NCBI GenBank assembly: GCA_036873755.1
Contig: JAVTVY010051596.1
Span: 209,746 to 273,745 of the forward strand
Length of the DNA stretch: 64,000 bases
From: Hanleya hanleyi
Lineage: Eukaryota > Mollusca > Polyplacophora > Lepidopleurida > Hanleyidae
Reading direction: 5' to 3'
Positions within the stretch are counted from its first letter, which is position 1. Every line of letters begins with the position of its first letter. Below, piece by piece: positions 21,986 through 29,906 of the stretch. Position numbers and translations under genes: made by a program. The notes beneath the pieces are model-generated. The model saw only the letters and a list, made by a program, of their open reading frames with translations. It searched no databases and was not told where the DNA came from.

Positions 21986-22714
21986 TTAAAGGCGTGAAAA
22001 GGAGGTGCCCGTCGTGGTGGTGTATGGGGGGGGGAGGGTGACTCCGGTTCCCACTCGGCTTCCCAAGCAGGTAGTGGGCCACTCGGCGATTGCTGGGTCC
22101 GCCGCATCCAGGCCCAGCGCTGGTACATGCATGTCTTTCAAGCCTTGAGCGAAGACCTCCCATCCTCGAGGATCCGTGTGCGACCTGCGTTGACGCATCA
22201 GGTCATTCACTAAATCCGTGATGTGGGTACCGGGGACCATCTGATTCTGTACCAGGAGTTCGCCTTTATCATTCCAAGTCATGTTAGGATTCTGTTTCAT
22301 CCGTTGTAATACCAGGCCAGCTTGTTTCTTGATCGATGCAGGTACACTCTTCAGCACTTCGTCTTCCACCCACTGTGGGGTTGTCGGTGGTATCCCTGGT
22401 AATGGCGGCTGTTGGAGCAGTGCTGAGGTCGGCGGTGTGTCGCGTGGTTGTGTCGGCGGTGTGTCGCGTGGTGGTGGTGAAGGTACTGGGGTAGAGAGGG
22501 TTTTGTATTGGTCCATGAACGTCATGTACCGTTGAAGCGTCTCATTGTACCGTTGTACTTTCTCACTGTCGTTTAACCCCGGTCTTCGTAAGATCTGTTG
22601 CATCTCTTCATCGAGGGCGTTTATGATCTTCACCGTAGGTGGGACAGGGTAGGGCGATTGGGGGTTTTGAAGGAGCCGTGGTTCGACGAGGACCATTTGT
22701 TTCGTGTGGTTCAT
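21986..22714 (-). CDS. Pro-rich Polinton virion-like protein
   Basis: An intact 242-aa frame. Residues 1-65 are alpha-helical looking (LDEEMQQILRRPG, LQRYMTFMDQYKTLS). Residues 75-110 are Pro/Thr-rich. Residues 112-200 carry WVEDEVLKSVPASIKKQA, GELLVQNQMVPG, HITDLVNDLMRQR and PRGWEVFAQGL. A protein with this pattern recurs, from memory, in invertebrate Polintons. Its role is unproved but its position among capsid genes suggests a virion component. The ATG overlaps the stop of the preceding gene as ATGA (22714-22711), which suggests coupled translation. The C-terminal ~35 residues look like non-conserved read-out. Confidence 0.65.
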   Translation of the reverse strand: MNHTKQMVLVEPRLLQNPQSPYPVPPTVKIINALDEEMQQILRRPGLNDSEKVQRYNETLQRYMTFMDQYKTLSTPVPSPPPRDTPPTQPRDTPPTSALLQQPPLPGIPPTTPQWVEDEVLKSVPASIKKQAGLVLQRMKQNPNMTWNDKGELLVQNQMVPGTHITDLVNDLMRQRRSHTDPRGWEVFAQGLKDMHVPALGLDAADPAIAEWPTTCLGSRVGTGVTLPPPYTTTTGTSFSRL

Positions 22715-23055
22715 TGTCGGCCGAAGAGTCCACCCAATACTGGACCCAACACAGAAGTGACCAACGCTGCTAAGATGGCCCCGAGAAAGCCGCCTTTCTG
22801 TAACACCTATTTCTTTTGTGTTTGAGAGAATCGCTTCTGGACTAGGGTTCGGAGACCTGTCTTATGCTTGGTCAACTTGGTCTTCTGAGCCGGAGTCAGT
22901 GGTACGTTGCCTTTTAACAGGTTGTACCCGATCTCGCACAGACAGCGTACAAGGTCAGGGTCTGAACCGCGTACAATGGTTCGGACCAACTCGGGTGGGG
23001 TCGTCTTCAGTACACAGAGCGTCGGGGCGTGCTTTCGTACTCGAGCAGACATCAT
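22711..23055 (-). pseudogene. Small basic/hydrophobic Polinton virion-like protein (copy B)
   Basis: Tandem ATGs at 23055 and 23052 start a 114-codon gene: SARVRKHAPTL, basic LTPAQKTKLTKHKTGL, then KGGFLGA and a hydrophobic tail to GRQ. A TAG at 22809-22807 interrupts the KK-VLQKGG junction, where copy A has a Lys codon. Copy A is instead stopped 50 codons earlier. Each copy therefore has a different single nonsense change in this gene. Confidence 0.6.
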
Positions 23056-23152
23056 GTACAACTAATGCTAGAACCCACAACCCTGCCCTTTTTATCTACC
23101 TACCTCCTCAATATCGAACAGAGACGAAGTCAACCATGATGTGGTATTAATT

Positions 23153-23218
23153 CTTTTCATTATCCCCATCATCAAACACACACACTCCAGCTGGGGGAGC
23201 CACTGTGGGTGTGTTTAC
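23153..23218 (-). terminator. Conserved 3' hairpin plus GGGGATAAT box (copy B)
   Basis: It lies directly after the ATPase stop. Read on the minus strand it gives AACACACCCACAGTGGC, CCCCCAGCTGGAGTGTG and then GATGGGGATAATGAAAAG. It is nearly identical to 678-740. Confidence 0.5.
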
Positions 23219-23219
23219 A

Positions 23220-24224
23220 TTATTTTTGCATGTACACGTGGTGGGTCTCTTCTGGAAAGATGCCGGTCCGTAGTCGACGGTGGTCGGCGGTGGCTTGCTT
23301 GACGTGCTGAGGGGTTGTGGCATCTTTAAAGGCTTCCAATGCAAACGGTGTGCGGCCGGGATACATCTGTTTCGCCAGGTGCAGCAGTTGAGTGGTATCT
23401 CTCGGGTTTTTGAAGACCACCAGGTACTGGGCATTTAAGCTGATGTTCCGATGTTCTTTGTTTTTACTGAACAGATTGTGCACAATGTAGATGATGCTGA
23501 GCCGTCGATGATGGCTGCCTTCGGTAAAGAGATCATCCAGAACCACCAAGGTTTCGGGTTCCAAATCGGCCAGGTTAGGTAGGCCTTCCACGAACGTGAT
23601 GTGGGGCATTGCTGCATACGCTGCCTGCCATTCTCCATAACACCACACGACTCGGGCAATGGGTGGAGTGATCATGCTGTCGGCGTGTTGAAGGAGCTTC
23701 CTGACGAAGTGCGTTTTGCCGGAGCCCGTCGGTCCTGCGATGACGCAAGTGAAGTGATGCTGCCACCGAGGGTCCATGGTCCGCTGTCGTGGTAACCCGC
23801 TCTTGTAAATTTGGTACGAGTGAACTGGAGTGGTGGTGGGTACAACGTCGGTCGTCGTTGTCTGTTCACTGTGAGGGATGAAATCCGGTGGGTTTTCAGA
23901 CGTAGTGAGTGTACTTGGTGTAGGTGTGGACTGTATACTTCGTGTGGAGCTCGATGTGGCATGTACACGGGGTGTGGTGGTGGTGATGACTGGGCTCGTT
24001 TCGATCACGGGGTTGGCTGGTGTAAAGAAGGTCTGTAGACTGGTTTGACTGCCACTCACAGCTGGAGTTCTAATTTGGTTAAGTAGAGTGCTGACATAGG
24101 CTACGTCGTAAAACACACCTCCGTACAACACACTCAGCAGGATTAGCAATATCACCACAAAGCCCACATGCGCTTTGCGCGTTTTGGGAGACGCTGTGTT
24201 CAGAGGCAGCTGCTGTTTGTCCAT
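23220..24224 (-). CDS. Membrane-anchored packaging ATPase of Polinton B
   Basis: A 334-aa open frame starting at ATG 24224 (MDKQQLPLN). A possible upstream in-frame ATG at 24338 lies inside the integrase chromodomain in another frame and is rejected. Residues 20-44 form a transmembrane segment (VGFVVILLILLSVLYGG), residues 60-150 are a Ser/Thr-rich stalk, and from about 165 the ATPase begins (MDPRWQHHF, Walker A GPTGSGKT, Walker B LVVLDDL). Relative to copy A about 12 residues after Walker B and six near PQHEYMLFDL are missing. Polinton ATPases are normally separate soluble proteins that start near the MDPRW position, so the fusion may come from a deletion. Packaging activity is doubtful. Confidence 0.7.
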   Translation of the reverse strand: MDKQQLPLNTASPKTRKAHVGFVVILLILLSVLYGGVFYDVAYVSTLLNQIRTPAVSGSQTSLQTFFTPANPVIETSPVITTTTPRVHATSSSTRSIQSTPTPSTLTTSENPPDFIPHSEQTTTTDVVPTTTPVHSYQIYKSGLPRQRTMDPRWQHHFTCVIAGPTGSGKTHFVRKLLQHADSMITPPIARVVWCYGEWQAAYAAMPHITFVEGLPNLADLEPETLVVLDDLFTEGSHHRRLSIIYIVHNLFSKNKEHRNISLNAQYLVVFKNPRDTTQLLHLAKQMYPGRTPFALEAFKDATTPQHVKQATADHRRLRTGIFPEETHHVYMQK

Positions 24225-24274
24225 AGCACCGTGGTCGAATGTGGAATGAAGGATGACGGCAGTGGTGTTTGGTT

Positions 24275-25344
24275 TTACAGTCGTTTCACCTGGTTGGCCG
24301 CAACCCAGGAATTGAAGGAACTGGCCCAGCCTTGCCATTTGACGAAAAGAAACAGTTTGTCACGTCGACGTTCCGTTTTCAAAATCTGCTCCATCGTGTA
24401 GTAGTCTTGCTTTGTTTTTACGACAGGCTGTAATTCCGTCTCGTAAAACGTCCCTAGCAACGGTTCCCCTTGAAGATCTTCTAGTTCATAGACTCGCTGC
24501 TGTCAGGGTAGGCGCCGTTTAATCAGGAAGTGCTCATCGCTCAAGTTGGGCAAGTAACTTTCTCGAACTTGCCCTTGACTTTACTGATCCGTACAGGGTC
24601 CCCGACCTTGCACACCTCCTTCGGCGTTTGCTGTGATTGCCTGGGCTAAGACACGCCGAACTTGGGCTTCATTGCGTTGGGTGACGATAATGGGGCTCTC
24701 TCTATACTCCGGTCATAGACTCGATTGTAACCACTCACAAGTTTCGGGAGAACATCGATGTACCGCCTTGTATTCTTATAGGTGAAATATTTATACATGC
24801 GGCCTTTGAATATGCTGTTGAACCTTTCCACCACGGAAGCCTTGGTCTCGTTGTACGTATGGAAGAAAAACACCTTCTGGGCTTTCAGAAACTGTTGGAA
24901 CGGTCTGTTGAGGAATTCCGTGCCTTCGTCGGTTTGCAAATACGTATGTTTGCGCCCGGTCTTGAAGATGTCCTTGAACGCCGCTATGAGATTCGCCCCC
25001 GTTTTCGTCCGGATGGGTACCACCCACGCATACTTCGACAGGATATCGATGCACGTCAAGATATACCGATTCCCATCGTTGTGTTTGGCAAAGGCGCTCA
25101 TATCGACCAAATCCTCTTGCCATTGGGCATGTAGTCCTCCGATGATGACCCGGTTCCGCAGAAAATGGCGACGGGCAGCTCGATGTAAGGTATAGGTGTA
25201 TTGCTTTCTTAACCAATCTCGGACTTGGGCACGTTGTATCCCCTGGGGTTTGGCCGCTCGATAGAGAGCCGACAATGCACTATAGGCCGCCAGACTGTCG
25301 GGACTGTAGTATAAGTTATCCAACACCTTCTCCCAGCTCTTCAT
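24275..25344 (-). pseudogene. Polinton rve integrase with chromodomain, C-terminally broken
   Basis: ATG 25344 opens 233 codons that include the retroviral-type catalytic core: DLVDMSAF (first Asp), YLQTDEGTEFLN (second Asp) and NETKASVVERFNSIFKGRMY (Glu). The DDE residues are all present. Downstream the homologous frame moves (near 24690 and again towards 24590), and a stop interrupts RRLP before RVYELEDL. The chromodomain is read at 24460-24275 (FYETELQPV, LFLFVKWQGW, FNSW). The core is intact but the DNA-binding and chromatin-binding tail cannot be made as one chain. Its function is integration of the linear element with 6-bp staggering. A TATA box lies 37 bp upstream. Confidence 0.82.
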
Positions 25345-25380
25345 GGTGACAAATGATGATGGATCCTGGCTCTATCGTTT

Positions 25381-25388
25381 ATTTATAA
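25381..25388 (-). promoter_or_regulatory. TATA box of the integrase gene
   Basis: TTATAAAT on the minus strand lies 37 bp before the integrase ATG (25344). Confidence 0.5.
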
Positions 25389-25499
25389 CGGGTATATCTT
25401 GGGCCGGAGTTTCTTTCTGATTTTCTTCGTTGGCTTCCCAGCACATTGTCCATGGTAAATGACCAGTCCAACTCGTCTGATGACCGCTCTGATAAGCAC

Positions 25500-25848
25500 T
25501 TAATCTACATCTGCCACGGCATCTTCCAATGCAGACCATAGAACAGGGTGAAGGGTAAAATGCACTGTACCCCCATCTAGCCGAGCCAATTGAGCAAAGA
25601 AAGGGCCGCGTCGGATGTACACATCGTGACACAAGTGGATGAGGTCTCCGTCCAGTTCACCAGACAACACCCGTTTGAATTTGGTCCAGCCCTCCCGGGA
25701 CAGACGAATGTGAGCCGGGCACGGTTGTGTAGGGTCCGCATCACAGATGTCTCCCACCTCCTCCATGATATCGACCTTATCCGCATAGACGTGCAAAAAA
25801 AACCTCGGGGGTCAAGCTGAGAAACGCCCGTATTATATGCTCCGTCAT
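25500..25848 (-). CDS. Small accessory protein with two PC4-like halves, frameshift in a T run
   Basis: The ATG at 25848 (MTEHIIRAFLSLTPEVF) is followed, after an eight-T run at about 25795-25802, by a second frame with HVYADKVDIMEEVG and HIRLSREGWTKFKRVLSG, and then LCHDVYIRRGPFFAQL with GGTVHFTLHPVLWSALEDA. The two halves resemble one another: a short beta-like stretch followed by [IF].LxxxxWxx[FL]. This resembles the end of PC4/Sub1 single-strand DNA-binding domains (SL..EQW..L). That link is tentative. The frame change in the homopolymer may be a sequencing error or a real break. A paralogue lies just upstream at 26044-26327. Confidence 0.45.
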
Positions 25849-25875
25849 GGTCAGTGCGTGAATGGTACAAGATTT

Positions 25876-25897
25876 GACTGTCTCTCGTATTTATAGG
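25876..25897 (-). promoter_or_regulatory. TATA promoter shared with the upstream paralogue
   Basis: CTATAAATACGAGAGACAGT is read on the minus strand about 30-50 bp before the ATG at 25848. Nearly the same string precedes 26327. Confidence 0.55.
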
Positions 25898-26043
25898 GAG
25901 AACAAGTTTATGGCGTGAGATCAAAGGATCGGGTGGTCATGTCACTGGGCTGGCTGAGTCTAACCGGATAATCAATGGCATCGTCGTCTGCCTCCGCTTC
26001 ATTGCTAGGTTTGGTAATTTGTTCATTGGGTTCTGTCGCCGCT

Positions 26044-26327
26044 TCACTCAAGGCCACGAGCCCACACCAACTGAACAGCTGACCGCTCGTCCGGTGTAAA
26101 CAGCTGGTCCACAATAGGCACCACTTTCTCGAAGGCTGTCAAGCTCACCGCTCAACACCCGTTTAAATTTGTTCCAGCCGTCACGGTGTAGCGTAACCGT
26201 ATTCGATACGGTCTCAGTGCGCGACCAGCAAACATCTCCACGGTCTTCCACGTGGGTGACTATCTTCGTAGACGTGTAACCCCACACGGGTTGTAAGGGG
26301 AAGGATGGCGCGTGGGACTGGTGACAT
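26044..26327 (-). pseudogene. Degraded paralogue of the PC4-like accessory gene
   Basis: From ATG 26327, LHVYED corresponds to LHVYAD of the neighbouring gene. After a frame change near 26265 the sequence reads TLHRDGWNKFKRVLSGELD, close to LSREGWTKFKRVLSGELD of the paralogue. A further frame change leads to VVPIVDQLFTPDER with a TGA at 26046-26044. It looks like a tandem duplicate in decay. Confidence 0.5.
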
Positions 26328-26364
26328 TGTTGACCCAATGACGATCGGTGAATGACACACACTC

Positions 26365-26387
26365 TGACTGTCTTTCGTATTTATGGT
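26365..26387 (-). promoter_or_regulatory. TATA promoter of the degraded paralogue
   Basis: CATAAATACGAAAGACAGTC matches the promoter at 25876-25897 in 18 of 20 bases, evidence that the promoter was duplicated with the gene. Confidence 0.5.
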
Positions 26388-26399
26388 GAGGTCCCACTG

Positions 26400-26714
26400 T
26401 CAATGCCACATCGTCAGGGTCAAGAGGGCACAGACCATTACTAGGCGAACGAGCCGTCGCTGGTCCCGGCGTGAGCGCTCGTGGTCCATAGCCCGGGCAT
26501 CAAGGATGGCTTTGATAGTCCAGTAGAAGTGAGTGATAGCACACCTCCCCATCGTGTGCACTCTGTCGAGGACCGCTTCTGTGAACTCTTTCAGGATCTG
26601 GCCTCGCCTCTCGTTGTCGTCGCCATCTGCAAACATGGACCGAACCACTGCTCGGTAACCCGTGATTGAATTAACCACGGTGGCATGAGTCGCATAGGGA
26701 TGGGTGTCCGTCAT
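26400..26714 (-). CDS. Small Polinton protein with C-terminal membrane segment
   Basis: A 104-aa frame from ATG 26714 (MTDTHPYATHATVVNS). An upstream in-frame ATG at 26759 lies only one base from a TATA box, so transcription should start after it. Residues 35-70 look helical and acidic/basic (DGDDNERRGQILKEFTEAVLDRV). Residues 84-104 carry RRDQRRLVRLVMVCALLTLTMW, a basic stretch followed by a single hydrophobic segment. This resembles a tail-anchored protein. I recognise no family. Confidence 0.5.
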   Translation of the reverse strand: MTDTHPYATHATVVNSITGYRAVVRSMFADGDDNERRGQILKEFTEAVLDRVHTMGRCAITHFYWTIKAILDARAMDHERSRRDQRRLVRLVMVCALLTLTMWH

Positions 26715-26759
26715 GGCACTGTAACCGTAGGAATGGGGGTGTGGGACCCAGAGGGACAT

Positions 26760-26768
26760 GTTTTATAG
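26760..26768 (-). promoter_or_regulatory. TATA box of the 26714-26400 gene
   Basis: CCTATAAAA is read on the minus strand, about 46 bp before the chosen ATG. Confidence 0.5.
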
Positions 26769-26769
26769 G

Positions 26770-27260
26770 CCAGGTCACACATGCGCGCCTAGACGTAGCT
26801 CTACGGGTGTAGTCCGTGATACGTACTATTCTGATTGGTTAGTCCAAAAAGAGGGCAACAACAACAAAGATTACAGGTCAATCCTTAAATTAGCCCCTCC
26901 ATCACAGCACATCCATGCTGGAGGAACCAGTAGGAAACATGATAGGAATGCATGTACTGACCTGTCTGTGGGTTTTTTCCCCAGAATTTCGCTGCCGTTC
27001 GTGTCTTCATCCGGGTACTTCACGTCCGCGCCTCCATCCGGGTATGTATAAGGGTCTGGGTGAATGGGGCGTGACCTGGGAACATGATAGGAATGAATGT
27101 ACTGACCTGTCTGTGGGGTTTTTCCAGCCAGAATTTCGCTGACCTCCGCGCCTCCATTCGGGTACGTATGAGGGTCTTAAGGGGGCGACTGTATGTGGTG
27201 AGTTGTATGTGAGGTTTTTTTCGGTGACGTCCGCGCCTGTATCCGCGCCTGCATCATTAG
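26770..27260. promoter_or_regulatory. Divergent promoter region with ~145-bp duplication
   Basis: This gene-free stretch lies between the leftward accessory genes and the rightward zinc-finger gene. ACATGATAGGAATG.ATGTA and CTGACCTGTCTGTGGG recur about 145 bp apart (near 26938 and 27083), each followed by AGAATTTCGCTG and (T)CCATCCGGGTA or its variant. The CATCCGGGTA word is also found near 20670 and 3500. Confidence 0.5.
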
Positions 27261-27263
27261 GTG

Positions 27264-27271
27264 TATAAAAG
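27264..27271 (+). promoter_or_regulatory. TATA box of the zinc-finger gene
   Basis: TATAAAAG, with a likely start about 30 bp downstream in TGCATTCATCAG (27290-27303). Confidence 0.55.
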
Positions 27272-27322
27272 TGAGAATTTTTAGGGGATTGCTGCATTCA
27301 TCAGCCTGCTTGACCTGACCAG

Positions 27323-27414
27323 CCTGAACCTCACCAGCCTGAGCCTATCTGACGAGAGGAGCTACTTGCCTGAACCTCACCAGCCTGATCCTATCTGACG
27401 AGAGGAGCTACTTG
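27323..27414 (+). repeat. 46-bp tandem repeat in the zinc-finger gene leader
   Basis: CCTGAACCTCACCAGCCTGA at 27323 recurs at 27369, each followed by CCTATCTGACGAGAGGAGCT. It lies in the presumed 5' untranslated region. Confidence 0.75.
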
Positions 27415-27437
27415 CCTTACCAGTGAAGCCAACAGTC

Positions 27438-27551
27438 ATGGAGCCATCACACCGAGCTAAGCTTCTGCAGCACCGTATCCATATCGTTGATGGGATGCAG
27501 CATGTGGCCGATATATGTGATCTGCCCATGGTGGAAAACAATAATCACTAA
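27438..27551 (+). CDS. Upstream ORF of the zinc-finger gene (37 aa)
   Basis: The first ATG after the inferred transcription start (27438, MEPSHRAKLLQHRIH) is in another frame from the zinc-finger protein and stops at 27549-27551, 20 bases before the chosen start. It could dampen translation, or be a remnant of an older N-terminus. Confidence 0.35.
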   Translation: MEPSHRAKLLQHRIHIVDGMQHVADICDLPMVENNNH

Positions 27552-27570
27552 ACACATGGGGGTAGATATC

Positions 27571-28554
27571 ATGGCGGAGAAGACCTATATGGCACGAAAC
27601 AGCACCAAGATGTTCACTTGCACAACTTGCCAGAAGCAGTTTACTCGCCCGGAAGATTTGCGACGGCACGAGTCCTCCATCCACAACGGTGCACGGTATA
27701 CTTGTATAATCTGGCAACGGTCATTTAATCGGGAGGGTCCTTTACTGCGCCACGAACGCTCATTCCACGAGGGGGCGACGGAAACATGTAATGAATTTGG
27801 TCAACTCTTCAAACGACCCAGTCAGTTAAGACGGCATCAGCGTTTGATTCATGCACCGTCTCTACGGTTTGGGCGACAACTTCCCACTAAAGTGGCACCC
27901 AGGAGGGTCAGACCCAGTGAAGGTGAGCCCGGGGAGACGAATGCCACTGGTGATGCGATCACAGAGAGCCCGCCTGTACCCACAGTTCAAAAGAGCCTAG
28001 ATATTCAGCCAGTCCGTAGCATTACTGTTGCTAGTCATACGCCTGACGACATCGAACATTTTCTGGAAGATGCAGTGGATGTTCCTAGCGACCTGTTACA
28101 GGACGCCCGTCCAGTGAGTGACACCTATCGGCGCCAATGGCCCATGATACGGCACGTTTTCCACCGTGATCGCCCTACTCCAGATATCCACAATTTCCCA
28201 CTGACCGACCTCATCCTTCTACGCAGCTACGTGGAAGCCATCTTCAATGATCAAGCTACGGTCTTCAAATTGAATGTCGCATTCGGGTACATCTTACTTC
28301 ACAAAGAGACAGACCAGTTACGGTATTATTATGCCAGTAATAACAGCCATGTGTTTGACCAGCCGTTCACCATCATTAACCGGGCGTCGCTAGAGACGAT
28401 GCTGGAGAAACTGGACACCGTGGATCCCTTGAGATGGGCACATCGTCAACGCCCCAACACACAATGGGTCGTAGAGAGGGTTACCAATGTTACGTTCTTC
28501 GTTACCAAGCTGATCGACCAGCCCAATCGGCTGAATGCGTCACCCTTGCACTGA
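27571..28554 (+). CDS. C2H2 zinc-finger protein resembling the N-terminal extension of Polinton PolB
   Basis: An intact frame of 327 aa from ATG 27571 (MAEKTYMARNS). In-frame ATGs at 27490 and 27556 are alternatives. Finger 1 is complete (FTCTTCQKQF, then LRRHESSIH). Fingers 2 and 3 keep the His residues but have lost a Cys (TCIIWQRSF, TCNEFGQLF). Residues 175-320 carry FKLNVAFGYILLHK, LRYYYASNNSHVFD, LRWAHRQRPNTQWVV and VTNVTFFVTKLID. From memory, this block precedes the polymerase in Polinton PolB proteins. Here the frame ends right after it with a TGA and there is no exonuclease or palm motif. It is either a truncated PolB or a separate DNA-binding protein. The clean open frame, unlike its neighbours, suggests recent or current function. 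Confidence 0.65.
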   Translation: MAEKTYMARNSTKMFTCTTCQKQFTRPEDLRRHESSIHNGARYTCIIWQRSFNREGPLLRHERSFHEGATETCNEFGQLFKRPSQLRRHQRLIHAPSLRFGRQLPTKVAPRRVRPSEGEPGETNATGDAITESPPVPTVQKSLDIQPVRSITVASHTPDDIEHFLEDAVDVPSDLLQDARPVSDTYRRQWPMIRHVFHRDRPTPDIHNFPLTDLILLRSYVEAIFNDQATVFKLNVAFGYILLHKETDQLRYYYASNNSHVFDQPFTIINRASLETMLEKLDTVDPLRWAHRQRPNTQWVVERVTNVTFFVTKLIDQPNRLNASPLH

Positions 28555-28854
28555 TGAATAGCATAACATGCCGTATATACACTCTATGTCTACATGCTGA
28601 TTGTTGACTTGAGCTCAGTAAACATTAAATGCGACGGTGCGTTAAATAATAAAACATGGTGTTTGATATTTCAATTTGTTTTGCTGTGAACATACTAAAC
28701 ATACCCAGGGCGGCTCCCCCAGTCTGGGTATGATGTAACATTGGGGATAATAAACTGTATAAACATTGCTGAACTTGTTGTTATTCACGACAACCGCTTT
28801 CCGCTATGCTTGGATAAAATATATACCCCGATGTGATATAGCGCCCTTGCACAC
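28555..28854. other. 3' region of the zinc-finger gene
   Basis: An AT-rich 3' region containing AATAAA-like words (28648 TAATAAAA) and the hairpin at 28700. The polymerase sequence expected here is missing. Confidence 0.5.
28700..28754 (+). terminator. Conserved 3' hairpin plus GGGGATAAT box (zinc-finger gene)
   Basis: CATACCCAG (28700-28708) and CTGGGTATG (28724-28732) form a perfect 9-bp stem around GGCGGCTCCCCCAGT. GGGGATAATAAA follows at 28743-28754. The loop and the box match the ATPase 3' elements, while the stem differs with pairing kept. Confidence 0.6.
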
Positions 28855-29906
28855 TTCCGAAACTTCCCTTTAACCCGCGCGCTCGTGCGGTCGGATAACC
28901 CGCGCGCGCGCTGCGGCCGCGCCGGTCTGGGGAAAACTTGGATGTTGAAAATCCGGACCCTACGTCTAAGGGAAAATTGGAACTCTTCTGGGTTCGGTAG
29001 TTTTAGTGAAACCAGAAGTGACGTCTGTGCGAACACACTGCCACGCATCCTCAAAATGCCTGCTTTCTATACTACGGCCAGACTGCGCATGCGCAGACTC
29101 TTGAACACGGACTAACCTCATACGACACCATTGGACCATTAGCGGCTCACCTAGACCCCAAAATGTCTATTTCCATACCCTCTTCCCACAAGTCCTGCTT
29201 GCGCATGCGCAGAATGACGTCAGTGCCACGTCACACCCATCCCGTCGGATGCTCCTTCACGAATGCTTAACATTGATACCTCATACGACTCCATCGGGCC
29301 AATAGAGGCCCACTTAGACCCCAACACGTCTATTTCCATACTCTTTGTCTAATGCGCATGCGCAGTATGACGTCAGTTCCACATCACACCCATCCCGTCG
29401 GATGTTCCTTCACGAGTGGTTCACATTGATGCCACATACGACTCTATCGAACCAATAGTGGCCCACCTAGATCCCAAAACGTCTATTTCCATACACTATG
29501 TCTACTGAGCATGCGCAGAATGACGTCAGTTCCACGTCACACCCATCCCGTCGGATGCCCCTTCACGAATGCTTCACTTTGACACCTCACTCGATCCAAT
29601 CGGTACACTAGGAACCCCTCTCGCCCCTGAAGATTGCCGGAGAATACCGGAGAATTTGGGACTACTTTCGGTCCGCGGAGGCAGACCGTATCACCACCAG
29701 ACCGCATCACCGCGGAGGAATACACACGCCCGATTCACGCAGACCGGGAGTGACGTCATACGTGCAGAACACTCCTGCGCACACCGTCACATGTCCGCCA
29801 CAAAATCGTCATACCTGCGCACAACACTCCAAGGCACACCCACTCCACAATTCCTGCGCATGCGCAGTGACGAGCCAGTGAGTCGAAATCACGGCTCCCT
29901 ACTACT
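28855..29906. repeat. Right TIR of Polinton B
   Basis: Inner CGCGCGCG tract (28877-28915), AATCCGGACCCTACGTCTAA, then ~152-bp units and the terminal AATCACGGCTCCCTACTACT. It is the inverse of 19412-20420. Confidence 0.85.
29085..29865. promoter_or_regulatory. NRF1-like/CRE array in right TIR of Polinton B
   Basis: GCGCATGCGC is present at 29085, 29201, 29354 and 29856, with a variant at 29507. Successive spacings are 116, 153, 153 and 349 bp. TGACGTCA follows at a fixed few bases at 29215, 29368 and 29521. Confidence 0.6.

Larger units (their letters stand above)
19412..29906. mobile_element. Complete Polinton/Maverick copy B (10,495 bp)
   Basis: It begins AGTAGTAGGGAGCCGTGATT and ends with the complement, AATCACGGCTCCCTACTACT with one mismatch further in, and is flanked by CACATT on both sides. 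The 6-bp duplication and AGT start are established Polinton features. TIRs of about 1 kb enclose integrase, ATPase, small virion-like proteins, capsid remnant and protease on the minus strand, and a zinc-finger ORF on the plus strand. The polymerase core and the major capsid core are absent. It is shorter than typical 15-20 kb Polintons, consistent with internal deletion. Confidence 0.92.

Noticed and set aside
24225..24338. N-terminal extension of the ATPase frame (MARLGQF...)
   Set aside because: It is the other frame of the integrase chromodomain (FVKWQGW, FNSW); the ATPase start is ATG 24224.
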